This document shows positions 1-5,247 of a stretch of DNA of 5,408 nucleotides, piece by piece. Both the position numbers and the translations under genes were made by a program. The first letter of the stretch is position 1; each line of letters begins with the position of its first letter. Source of the DNA: Methanosarcinales archaeon (lineage in GTDB: Archaea > Halobacteriota > Methanosarcinia > Methanosarcinales > Methanogasteraceae). The DNA lies in assembly GCA_030672605.1 (NCBI GenBank), contig DAOVGE010000059.1:1-5408 (forward strand). The letters are read 5' to 3'. The notes beneath the pieces are model-generated. The model searched no databases. It worked only from the letters and a program-made list of their open reading frames with translations, and was not told where the DNA came from.

Positions 1-64
1 GGATATCTTATTTAATTCCATGATTTTTCCTTGTTGGTTTTCATTTTTATTGAACCGTATATGA

Positions 65-119
65 CGCGGAGGAACGCAAGAGCATTTTCCGCCCTCTGCG
101 TACCTCTGCGCCCTCCGCG
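65..119. repeat. CTCTGCG-type degenerate inverted repeat
   Basis: CGCGGAGG at 65-72 is the exact reverse complement of CCTCCGCG at 112-119. The right arm is built of near-tandem 10-base units (CCTCTGCGTA, CCTCTGCGCC) and the left arm has matching GGAACGCAAGAG units. It resembles the dispersed CTCTGCG/CTTTGCG intergenic repeats seen in many environmental bacterial and archaeal genomes (from memory). A related CTTTGCG array lies at 5248-5337. It is noncoding: the open frames crossing it have no recognisable protein features. Confidence 0.65.
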
Positions 120-217
120 GTTTGAATGTTTAGATTTTTCATTACACCGGATTCTCCCAATGAGTGCCACTACCGAAAACAGAGCGCTATTAATCTTCCC
201 CACTACTAACGCCATTA

Positions 218-287
218 ATCTGTGTAATCAGTGTACATCTGTGGTTTATACAAATTTTAGCCACTGATTAACGCTGATTACACTGAT
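218..287. repeat. AATCTGTG-type hairpin repeat
   Basis: Arm 218-244 (ATCTGTG...CTGTGG) and arm 261-287 (CCACTGATT...CTGAT) are reverse complements at 22 of 27 positions, around a 16-base AT-rich loop. Each arm is a degenerate tandem of units of about 9-10 bases (ATCTGTGTA, ATCAGTGTA, ATCTGTGG). A related hairpin lies at 5171-5202. Function is unknown; it could be a non-autonomous element, a recombination relic or a transcription barrier. Confidence 0.7.
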
Positions 288-330
288 CCCACCTATTTAA
301 TCATACCCCCACTGCCGAATTGGCGTCATG

Positions 331-360
331 CTTTTTAACTTACCAGAATAAATTAAAAAG
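331..360. repeat. AT-rich 8-base inverted repeat
   Basis: CTTTTTAA at 331-338 and TTAAAAAG at 353-360 are perfect reverse complements with a 14-base spacer. Lying downstream of srp54, it could act as a back-up terminator or simply be an AT-rich coincidence. No gene is visible anywhere from 1 to 487. Confidence 0.35.
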
Positions 361-445
361 TCTCACATTTTCTGATATTGCATGCTTCTATTCGCCACGT
401 CATAAGGCAAATCAACGACGAGCGACGGTATAATTCAGACAGCTT

Positions 446-487
446 GGATGAAAACAAAATAAGAGAGCGGGAATTGCCGGAGTTCCC
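446..487 (-). terminator. putative srp54 terminator
   Basis: Immediately after the srp54 stop codon on the minus strand, GGGAA (487-483) can pair with TTCCC (473-469). T-rich sequence (TTATTTTGTTTTC) follows on the same strand. A short stem plus oligo-T fits archaeal termination, which depends mainly on T-rich stretches in the non-template strand. The stem is only 5 base pairs, so the T-tract is the stronger evidence. Confidence 0.4.
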
Positions 488-1795
488 TTACATCCCCAGC
501 TTCTTCATCATCTTCTGCACATTGAACCTGCCGCCACGCAAACCCTTCATCGCCTTCTGCATCATCCGGTAGTACTTCAAAAGCTCCCGCACATCCTCAA
601 CAGGCGAGCCTGAGCCGCGTGCGATCCTTCTGGTGCGTGAGGAATCAATGATCTTCGGATCGGTGAGTTCCGCTTCGGTCATCGAGTCCATGATGACTTT
701 GTATCGGTCCATCTTGCCGGAGGTCTCAGCATACATCTCATCCGGTATCTTCATGCTACCAAGGGGGAGCATCTGCATCACCTGTTTGAGGGGTCCCATC
801 TTGTTCATCGCCTCGAGTTGCTGATACATCTCCTTGAGCGTGAACTTACCCTGCATCATCTTCTCGATGTCGATCTCCTCGGTGAACGCCTCCTCAGCAC
901 GTTCGACCAGCGTCTTGATGTCACCCATGCCAAGAAGTTTCGAGATGAACCTGTCGGTCTCGAACTTCTCCAGGTCGTCGAGACCCTCGCCAACACCGAT
1001 GAATGCGATCGGCGCCTGCGTCTCAGAGACTGCAGAGAGCGCACCGCCCCCTTTTGCCGTACCATCGAGCTTTGTTATGATTACGCCGGTTATTCCGATC
1101 GATTCATGGAACGCACGCGCCTGGTCTCTTGCCTGCTGCCCGATCGCTGCATCCAGCACAAGCAACCTCTGATCCGGCTCTGCGATCGCGTTGATCCGTT
1201 CCATCTGTTCGATCAGATCGCGCTCAAGCGAATGTCTTCCCGCGGTGTCAATGATCTTCACATCGTACGACTTCAGTTCGTCGAGTCCCCTCTCCGTAAT
1301 TCCGATGGGATCGTCGGTGCGTTCCCCATAGAATGCGACGTTCAGACGGTCACACGACATCTTCAACTGATCATACGCACCCGGACGATCGGTGTCCGCA
1401 CAGATCACAGCGGGTTTCAGCCCTTTCCGCTGGAAGTATCGTGCCAGTTTCGCCGCGGTCGTGGTCTTCCCGCTGCCCTGAAGCCCGACCATCATAATCG
1501 TCTGTTTCGTGAGCATCTGCGGCGTATCCTTGCCGATGAGGTGTACGAGCTCGTCATACACAATCCTGATCACGTGTTCCCTTGCTCCTGTACCCGCGGG
1601 TGGTTTCTCGTCCAGCGCCCTCTCACGTATCCGGTTCGATAGCTCCATCACCTGCTTCACGTTGACATCCGATTGCAGAAGCGCACGCTGAATGTCCTTC
1701 ACCATCGCATCCACGGCATGTTTATCGATACGCCCCGCGCCTGCGATCTTCTTGATTGCACCCTGAAGCGAGTCTCCGAGTCTGTCAAGTACCAT
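488..1795 (-). CDS. srp54: Signal recognition particle 54 kDa GTPase (SRP54/Ffh)
   Basis: SRP54 binds signal sequences emerging from the ribosome and delivers the ribosome to the FtsY receptor at the membrane through paired GTPases, together with 7S RNA and SRP19. From the start at 1795 the protein has 435 residues, normal for archaea. The N domain is about 1-90 (VKDIQRALLQSDVNVK at 32-47). The G domain is about 95-295: G1 GLQGSGKTT at 104-112, G2 DTDRPGAYDQL at 134-144, G3 DTAGRH at 183-188, G4 TKLDG at 241-245 and GVGEGLDDLEKF at 267-278. The methionine-rich M domain is about 296-435, with the RNA-binding SRTRRIARGSG motif at 386-396. The frame stays open upstream to 1849, but homologues begin MVLD-LG, as here at 1795, and the promoter TATA box (1819-1825) lies inside the extra 18 codons, so those are not translated. 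The first ATG at 1804 (MVS added) is the only close alternative. No Shine-Dalgarno is evident, so the mRNA is probably leaderless. It is divergent from the response regulator. Confidence 0.96.
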   Translation of the reverse strand: MVLDRLGDSLQGAIKKIAGAGRIDKHAVDAMVKDIQRALLQSDVNVKQVMELSNRIRERALDEKPPAGTGAREHVIRIVYDELVHLIGKDTPQMLTKQTIMMVGLQGSGKTTTAAKLARYFQRKGLKPAVICADTDRPGAYDQLKMSCDRLNVAFYGERTDDPIGITERGLDELKSYDVKIIDTAGRHSLERDLIEQMERINAIAEPDQRLLVLDAAIGQQARDQARAFHESIGITGVIITKLDGTAKGGGALSAVSETQAPIAFIGVGEGLDDLEKFETDRFISKLLGMGDIKTLVERAEEAFTEEIDIEKMMQGKFTLKEMYQQLEAMNKMGPLKQVMQMLPLGSMKIPDEMYAETSGKMDRYKVIMDSMTEAELTDPKIIDSSRTRRIARGSGSPVEDVRELLKYYRMMQKAMKGLRGGRFNVQKMMKKLGM

Positions 1796-1818
1796 CGATA
1801 CCATATCGGGCTCGGTGG

Positions 1819-1825
1819 TTATAAA
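1819..1825 (-). promoter_or_regulatory. srp54 TATA box (leaderless promoter)
   Basis: TTTATAA on the minus strand is centred at 1822, 27 bases upstream of the ATG at 1795. This is the usual archaeal TATA-to-start-site distance, so transcription should begin at or very near the A of the start codon. It also argues against translation from 1849. The box sits at the left edge of duplicated element copy 1. Confidence 0.6.
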
Positions 1826-1922
1826 GGCGTATGCAGGGCTCTTTGACAATTAGCGTATGCCGGGCATCTCGTAGACGAATCCTGCCTGTGTGCTATTAAG
1901 TGCTTAGGGATCGCGAATGGTA

Positions 1923-2001
1923 CGAATAAACGAATTAAACGAATTAAACGAATGCTAAAATGGAATACATTCGTGTCATTAGTCCAAACGCGCAATTCGT
2001 G
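1923..2001. repeat. CGAATTAAA / ATTCGTG short-unit inverted repeat
   Basis: Near-tandem units CGAATAAA (1923-1930), CGAATTAAA (1931-1939), CGAATTAAA (1940-1948) and CGAATGCTA (1949-1957) face ATTCGTG units at 1969-1975 and 1995-2001. CGAATG (1949-1954) and CATTCG (1968-1973) form an exact inverted pair. It is nested in duplicated element copy 1. The corresponding part of copy 2 has fewer and decayed units, so the array has expanded in copy 1 or contracted in copy 2. Confidence 0.65.
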
Positions 2002-2062
2002 ATAAAAATGGTAATAAGAATATCAAAATCCGGCTAAAAATGCCCCGAAACAAATGCGGAGC

Positions 2063-2074
2063 GATTATATAAAT
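2063..2074 (+). promoter_or_regulatory. possible TATA box at right edge of duplicated element
   Basis: GATTATATAAAT is a good archaeal TATA-like match on the plus strand. It is preserved with one transition in copy 2 (GATTATACAAAT, 4930-4941). If used in copy 1, transcription would start near 2094, giving a distal start for the response regulator or a short noncoding RNA. No coding frame follows within expected range, so its use is speculative. Confidence 0.3.
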
Positions 2075-2165
2075 GACCGATTTGACGAAGTTTTGAAACA
2101 CTTTCACGCGAGATATCAGAGAGCCGTATGCAGACAACAGAGTTAAGTACAAGCAATGCCTAATC

Positions 2166-2210
2166 TTTATATTACTGTCACATACAGCGACAGTGGGTGT
2201 ACAAGGTGGA
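2166..2210 (+). promoter_or_regulatory. Response-regulator promoter, candidate operator and RBS
   Basis: TTTATATT at 2166-2173 matches the archaeal TATA consensus and predicts a start site near 2196. A perfect 6-base inverted repeat, ACTGTC (2174-2179) and GACAGT (2189-2194), lies between TATA and start site, a suitable place for a repressor. AAGGTGGA at 2203-2210 contains a GGTG-type Shine-Dalgarno sequence about 10 bases before the ATG at 2220. Unlike srp54 and thioredoxin, this gene therefore appears to have a short leader with an RBS. The operator is inferred from position only. Confidence 0.5.
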
Positions 2211-2219
2211 TGATTCATC

Positions 2220-2849
2220 ATGAAAGTTATGGTTGTGGATGACGAGCCGGATATCGTGGACTTGCTTTCACTGATGCTTGGCAGTCATGATTACGGTGTA
2301 ATAACTGCGTACAGTGGTAACGAATGCCTCGAAAAACTGCAGGAGGGCAAACCCGATCTGATTCTGCTGGACCTTGTCATGCCTGATATCGACGGCTGGG
2401 AGGTTCTGAGCAGGATACGCCAGGATGATCAGTTGAAATCGATTCCTGTGGTCATCATCACGGCAAAACAACTGACGGCAGAGGTTGCGCAGAAAAAAGC
2501 GCCCTATTTAACCGAGTATCTCGTCAAACCAATCACAAATGAAGGGTTGATCTCGGTAATAGAGGATATCATATCGGCTTCAAAACAGCTTGAAGACTTC
2601 GTTTCTGCTGCAACGGATGCCGGCATCGATCAGGAGTTGATTGATAAGTATGTACATGTCAACCAGCAGACCGAGGGGTATAAACGAATGTACACCTCGC
2701 TGGTGCAGATCTACACGAAGAAACGGCTCAAAAGAGATGAATCTGCGAAGAACACGATGAACAGCATCAAACGAGTGATCGATCTCAATGAGCGAAATCT
2801 CGCAAAGCTTCGTGCGGAGATCGAGGAGAAGATCTCGGCCCGCGGATAA
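2220..2849 (+). CDS. Response regulator: receiver domain plus C-terminal helical region
   Basis: This 209-residue CheY-like receiver protein is expected to take a phosphoryl group from a histidine kinase. The receiver spans about 1-120: acidic pair D7/D8, phosphoacceptor D51 in LLDLVMPDIDG, switch T81 in IITAK, K103 in LVKP, and Y100 at the conserved aromatic position. Residues 124-209 are predicted by eye to be mostly helical, ending in a charged, heptad-like stretch (about 180-207). I see no winged-helix, LytTR, HD, GGDEF or other known output domain, so output is probably by protein contact. No kinase is adjacent. The start is fixed by the receiver's N terminus and the GGTG site upstream. 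Thioredoxin follows 44 bases later on the same strand. Confidence 0.88.
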   Translation: MKVMVVDDEPDIVDLLSLMLGSHDYGVITAYSGNECLEKLQEGKPDLILLDLVMPDIDGWEVLSRIRQDDQLKSIPVVIITAKQLTAEVAQKKAPYLTEYLVKPITNEGLISVIEDIISASKQLEDFVSAATDAGIDQELIDKYVHVNQQTEGYKRMYTSLVQIYTKKRLKRDESAKNTMNSIKRVIDLNERNLAKLRAEIEEKISARG

Positions 2850-2860
2850 ACTGATGCAAA

Positions 2861-2870
2861 GGATTTTATG
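2861..2870 (+). promoter_or_regulatory. thioredoxin TATA box (leaderless promoter)
   Basis: GGATTTTATG carries a TATA-like core (TTTTAT, 2864-2869) centred about 27 bases before the ATG at 2894, in the short gap after the response regulator. No Shine-Dalgarno precedes that ATG. This suggests a leaderless transcript of its own, possibly in addition to read-through from the response regulator. Confidence 0.45.
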
Positions 2871-2893
2871 CAATCGGTCTCGAATGCTGAATC

Positions 2894-3271
2894 ATGGACG
2901 AACTGGAAGCGATCCGACAGAAAAAAATGGAGAGATTACAAACGATGACATCTGGTGAAGTACTGGTACTGAACGACGCGAATCTTGCAGAGACTGTGGC
3001 GGAATACCCGTTTGTTGTGGTAGACTGCTGGGCTGAATGGTGCGGACCCTGCAAGATGATTGCACCGATAATCGAGCAGCTTGCAATGGAATATTCAGGC
3101 AAAATAACCTTTGCCAAACTGAACATTGACGAAAACATGAATACCGCTATGCAATATCAGATCAGCGCGATACCGACCATGATGGTATTCAGAGACGGCA
3201 AAATGGTGGGGCAGATCATTGGCGCGCTTCCGAAACCTCATATCGAGCAGAAATTGCAGGAATATATGTGA
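2894..3271 (+). CDS. Thioredoxin
   Basis: Cytoplasmic dithiol-disulfide oxidoreductase that reduces protein disulfides, itself re-reduced by a thioredoxin reductase not present here. The protein has 125 residues: a charged N-terminal extension (about 1-22, MDELEAIRQKKMERLQ) as seen in some archaeal thioredoxins, then the fold. The active site is WCGPCK at 49-54 with redox cysteines C50 and C53. D44 precedes it in VVVDCWAEWC, which adds one more cysteine at C45. The cis-proline is P94 in AIPT, and GALPK (110-114) is near the C-terminal helix. There is no signal peptide or membrane segment. It may be co-transcribed with the response regulator but also has its own putative leaderless promoter. 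Its stop lies 5 bases from the stop of the convergent TPR gene. The standard WCGPC motif favours thioredoxin over glutaredoxin-like relatives. Confidence 0.95.
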   Translation: MDELEAIRQKKMERLQTMTSGEVLVLNDANLAETVAEYPFVVVDCWAEWCGPCKMIAPIIEQLAMEYSGKITFAKLNIDENMNTAMQYQISAIPTMMVFRDGKMVGQIIGALPKPHIEQKLQEYM

Positions 3272-3276
3272 TTTTG

Positions 3277-3948
3277 TTAAGAATCATCCAGATCGTTTAA
3301 TATCTGTAAGATCCGTTCTCCCCCGTCCGGAAGCCGTTCTTTTGACTCCAATGCGGCTCTGAATTCCTCAGTGGCTTCGTCGTGCCGCTCCAGCTTCCGG
3401 AGCAAGAAACCAAGGTTGGCGTGAGCCTTTGCAAAGTCGGGTTCGTGGTTTATCGCGTCTCTGTACTCTCTTTCCGCTTCATCGAACTGTTTTGAGCGAT
3501 ACAGCATATTTCCAAGATCGTGATGGATCGCAGCCTTGTCGTTCTTGATTCCAGCGACACTGCATGCTTCTTCCCCTCGCCCGGTCAGAGCATAGAGAAG
3601 CGCAATCTCGGTTGAGGAATCCGGAATTTCAGATACTGGCATCTCCTCTCCCCCATCATCCCTCTGTATCCCTGGTTCCGCATCTTCTTTCTCTTCTTCG
3701 AAGAATGAGATGCGCGGTCTGTCAGGGTGATCCTGATTAGCCGAATGAACCTGCAGGTCTTGCATGCCTATTGACTCCACCCCCCTATTACCGTCCGTTG
3801 TGACGCTGTTTCGCCATTCATCGACCTCTCGCTTCCACAGGTCAAGTTCACCCTTCCATCTGGCGATCTTCCAGATAGCCATGAGCGACACGATCGATAT
3901 CGCCGCAATTCCAGCCCATATCATCAGATCGATTCCGAAAAGATCCAT
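3277..3948 (-). CDS. Membrane-anchored TPR-repeat protein
   Basis: A 223-residue protein with an N-terminal membrane helix (about 8-27, IDLMIWAGIAAISIVSLMAI). A basic and amphipathic stretch follows (28-47), then a polar, acidic, probably disordered linker (about 50-110). C-terminally there are two clear 34-residue TPRs at 139-172 (LG 145-146, A158, Y162, A165, P170) and 173-206 (LG 179-180, A192, F196, A199), with a likely degenerate helix pair at 113-136. TPRs bind other proteins, so it may be a membrane scaffold; the partner is unknown. Basic residues just after the helix suggest the TPRs face the cytoplasm. The start is well supported: GAGGTG (3959-3954) lies 5 bases before the ATG, which overlaps the upstream stop as TAATG. 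Translation is therefore probably coupled to the precorrin-2 dehydrogenase. Specific function is not recognisable. Confidence 0.87.
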   Translation of the reverse strand: MDLFGIDLMIWAGIAAISIVSLMAIWKIARWKGELDLWKREVDEWRNSVTTDGNRGVESIGMQDLQVHSANQDHPDRPRISFFEEEKEDAEPGIQRDDGGEEMPVSEIPDSSTEIALLYALTGRGEEACSVAGIKNDKAAIHHDLGNMLYRSKQFDEAEREYRDAINHEPDFAKAHANLGFLLRKLERHDEATEEFRAALESKERLPDGGERILQILNDLDDS

Positions 3949-4586
3949 TATAGCACCTCTGCATAGTGTGTTGCTGCCTGCTTATATGCCTTCGTATACG
4001 ACGTTTTGAGGTTCGCCCAGACGGTTTCATCATCCAAAATCGCTCGCAAGATCTGTTGCCTCGTTTTTTGGTTGGGGACTCTATTCTTTAGATCTTCGCG
4101 TATTTCGTCCTGCAATCTCGCCATTTCCGCATATTCCGGAGTGATCACCCCTTCGATCTGCTCTCTTGTGTATTTGGAGAGTGCGGGACTGCGGGCAAGC
4201 GTGGAGATTCCGATTGTGAGATCGCCGCGGGTGATTACTGACGGGATGATGACATCGCCGAGATCGTCCACCCGATTGACCATAACCCCGCACCGGCTCG
4301 CGATATCGGAGAGGTGTTCGTTGTAATTGGAGTCGTCCGTTGCCGGTATCACAAGAAACGCATCTTTTATCAGATCCGCGAACTCGCTGTCTGTTAATTT
4401 CTTATCCGTTGTTATCCGCTCGATTTTGTTTGATTTCAGGAGTTTTTCTGTGAAACTGAAGCTCACGACAATCGTTCTCGCGTATTTACCAAACAACTCT
4501 GCTTTGCGTTCGCCAACCGAGCCGCCGCCGATGATAACCACAGCCCGGTTCTGAAGGTCGATTACGAGCGGGAGAAATTTTGGCAT
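3948..4586 (-). CDS. Precorrin-2 dehydrogenase (CysG N-terminal/SirC/Met8 family)
   Basis: Oxidises precorrin-2 to sirohydrochlorin with NAD+, the branch point to siroheme, cobalamin and, in methanogens, coenzyme F430; some archaea also make haem from siroheme. At 212 residues it matches stand-alone dehydrogenases and lacks the C-terminal uroporphyrinogen methyltransferase domain of bacterial CysG. Visible features: N-terminal LPLVIDLQNRAVVIIGGGSVG with the Rossmann GGGSVG at 20-25; PATDDSNYNEHLSD at 81-94; NRVDDLGDVIIPSVITRGDL at 104-123, in which D107 appears to align with the catalytic aspartate of CysG/Met8; and TLARSPALSKYTREQIE at 129-145. A helical C-terminal domain occupies about 147-212. 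Whether it also inserts iron, as Met8 does, cannot be told from sequence. The ATG at 4586 has no Shine-Dalgarno and may be leaderless. It overlaps the downstream TPR gene by one base. Related methanogen genes are often beside hemA (from memory), which is absent here. Confidence 0.9.
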   Translation of the reverse strand: MPKFLPLVIDLQNRAVVIIGGGSVGERKAELFGKYARTIVVSFSFTEKLLKSNKIERITTDKKLTDSEFADLIKDAFLVIPATDDSNYNEHLSDIASRCGVMVNRVDDLGDVIIPSVITRGDLTIGISTLARSPALSKYTREQIEGVITPEYAEMARLQDEIREDLKNRVPNQKTRQQILRAILDDETVWANLKTSYTKAYKQAATHYAEVL

Positions 4587-4601
4587 CGATACAGTAATTG
4601 G

Positions 4602-4615
4602 TCTTTATCTATTAG
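4602..4615 (-). promoter_or_regulatory. possible proximal TATA box of the precorrin-2 dehydrogenase gene
   Basis: CTAATAGATAAAGA on the minus strand contains a weak TATA-like core (TAGATAAA) centred about 22 bases before the ATG at 4586. With no Shine-Dalgarno before the ATG, a leaderless transcript is plausible. A competing, better AT-rich box lies at 4704-4713 and would give a leader of about 95 bases. Confidence 0.3.
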
Positions 4616-4622
4616 ATGGTTG

Positions 4623-4641
4623 CCGCCCCGGGCTCAGGCGG
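4623..4641 (-). other. GC-rich hairpin upstream of the precorrin-2 dehydrogenase gene
   Basis: CCGCC (4623-4627) and GGCGG (4637-4641) are exact reverse complements in an otherwise moderate-GC stretch. If transcription starts from the distal TATA box it would lie in the 5' leader. I see no cobalamin-riboswitch box or other known riboswitch signature, so a regulatory role is only a possibility. Confidence 0.25.
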
Positions 4642-4703
4642 TCGGGTGTCGTCAATGCTGTGATCTGTGGCGGACGTGTGAACCATGATGCCGGGCACAT
4701 CCG

Positions 4704-4713
4704 TATAAATAAA
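4704..4713 (-). promoter_or_regulatory. possible distal TATA box at left edge of repeat copy 2
   Basis: On the minus strand TTTATTTATA is a good TATA-like sequence just outside copy 2, in the same relative place as the srp54 TATA box beside copy 1. A start near 4682 would give a leader of about 95 bases for the precorrin-2 dehydrogenase gene. This is support by position only. Confidence 0.35.
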
Positions 4714-4715
4714 AT

Positions 4716-4952
4716 GCTCTTTGACAATTCACGTTGCAAGCATATAGTAGACGAATCCTGCCTGTGTGGCATTACGTGCTTGGGGATCACAAATGACACG
4801 TTTGAACGAATCGCACGAATGCTAAACCGGAATAAATTCATGCCATTCATCCAAACGCGCAATCCGTGATAAAAACGGTCATAAGAATGTCAAAATATGG
4901 CCAAAAATACTCCAAAACAAATGCGGAGTGATTATACAAATGATTGATTTGA
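4716..4952. repeat. Diverged direct repeat, copy 2 (noncoding)
   Basis: Second copy of the element at 1838-2085, in the same orientation and lying upstream of a leftward gene as copy 1 does. The right-hand 102 bases (4851-4952) align without gaps at 88 of 102 positions. The centre is shorter than in copy 1 because of indels in the CGAAT units. An 85-codon open frame on the minus strand (4862-4605) crosses this copy, but the indels between copies are not frame-preserving, so it is not taken as a gene. Confidence 0.85.
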
Positions 4953-5015
4953 GTGCCCACTTCAAAAAGCATGGTAAAACTCATCCTCAGTCTTTCTGAA
5001 AATATACAAAAAAAA

Positions 5016-5139
5016 GTACATGCTCAATAACTTGTGGTAGGAACCACGAGATTACATGGATTTCCACAAGATTTCTGTGTTAATCTCGTGAAATCTCGTG
5101 GTTCTGTATGCAGATATCCACACAATATTGAGCATGTAC
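5016..5139. mobile_element. MITE-like 124-base palindromic element
   Basis: GTACATGCTCAATA (5016-5029) is exactly repeated in inverse at 5126-5139. Extended to 22 bases (5016-5037 and 5118-5139) the ends match at 19 of 22. A nested perfect 13-base inverted repeat, GAACCACGAGATT (5041-5053) and AATCTCGTGGTTC (5092-5104), carries a further direct AATCTCGTG at 5082-5090. CTTGTGG (5031-5037) could pair instead with CCACAAG (5064-5070), giving an alternative fold. A-tracts flank both ends (5008-5015 and 5140-5145) in direct orientation, as a target-site duplication would. No coding capacity. It is probably a non-autonomous transposable element; a large structured RNA or a terminator is the alternative. 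Confidence 0.65.
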
Positions 5140-5149
5140 AAAAAACATC

Positions 5150-5202
5150 AATCTGTGTTCACCAGTGTTAATCTGTGGCTAAAAGTCATATTAGCCACAG
5201 AT
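5150..5202. repeat. AATCTGTG-type hairpin repeat
   Basis: ATCTGTGGCTAA (5171-5182) pairs perfectly with TTAGCCACAGAT (5191-5202) around an 8-base loop. It is preceded by further units of the same type (AATCTGTGTT at 5150-5159, CAGTGTTAATCTGTGG at 5163-5178). It belongs to the same family as 218-287. Confidence 0.7.
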
Positions 5203-5247
5203 GGCACAATCGAAAATTCCAGTGAAATGCACCCGGAGACTTTTGTT

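Larger units (their letters stand above)
1838..2085. repeat. Diverged direct repeat, copy 1 (noncoding)
   Basis: About 248 bases recur in the same orientation at 4716-4952. Exact shared blocks include 14 bases (GCTCTTTGACAATT, 1838-1851 = 4716-4729) and 22 bases (1871-1892 = 4747-4768). A 102-base ungapped block (1984-2085 = 4851-4952) matches at 88 of 102 positions, with 12 of 14 differences being transitions. The middle, with the CGAATTAAA tandem units, has several indels, some not multiples of three, so the element is not protein-coding. The copy occupies most of the srp54/response-regulator intergenic region. I recognise no known RNA family or transposon in it; a mobile non-autonomous element, a regulatory module or an unknown RNA are all possible. 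Confidence 0.85.

Noticed and set aside
31..267. 78- and 67-codon open frames on both strands at the left end
   Set aside because: They run through the CTCTGCG and ATCTGTG hairpin repeats and have no ribosome-binding site or known motif.
818..1642. 274-codon open frame antisense to srp54
   Set aside because: It is the complementary frame of a strongly conserved GTPase gene and shows no recognisable domain; its openness follows from the srp54 codon pattern.
1838..2085. 7S (SRP) RNA or tRNA gene beside srp54
   Set aside because: The region is AT-rich, lacks the GC-rich long helix and conserved SRP loop motifs, and shows no cloverleaf or T-loop signature.
1979..2221. 80-codon open frame on the minus strand in the srp54/response-regulator gap
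   Set aside because: It covers repeat copy 1 and the response-regulator promoter, and the matching frame is not kept in copy 2.
4623..4700. Cobalamin riboswitch before the precorrin-2 dehydrogenase gene
   Set aside because: No B12-box-like conserved sequence could be found; only a 5-base-pair GC stem is visible.
4605..4862. 85-codon open frame on the minus strand over repeat copy 2
   Set aside because: The homologous copy 1 has indels not divisible by three in the same region, so the frame is not conserved; composition is not protein-like.
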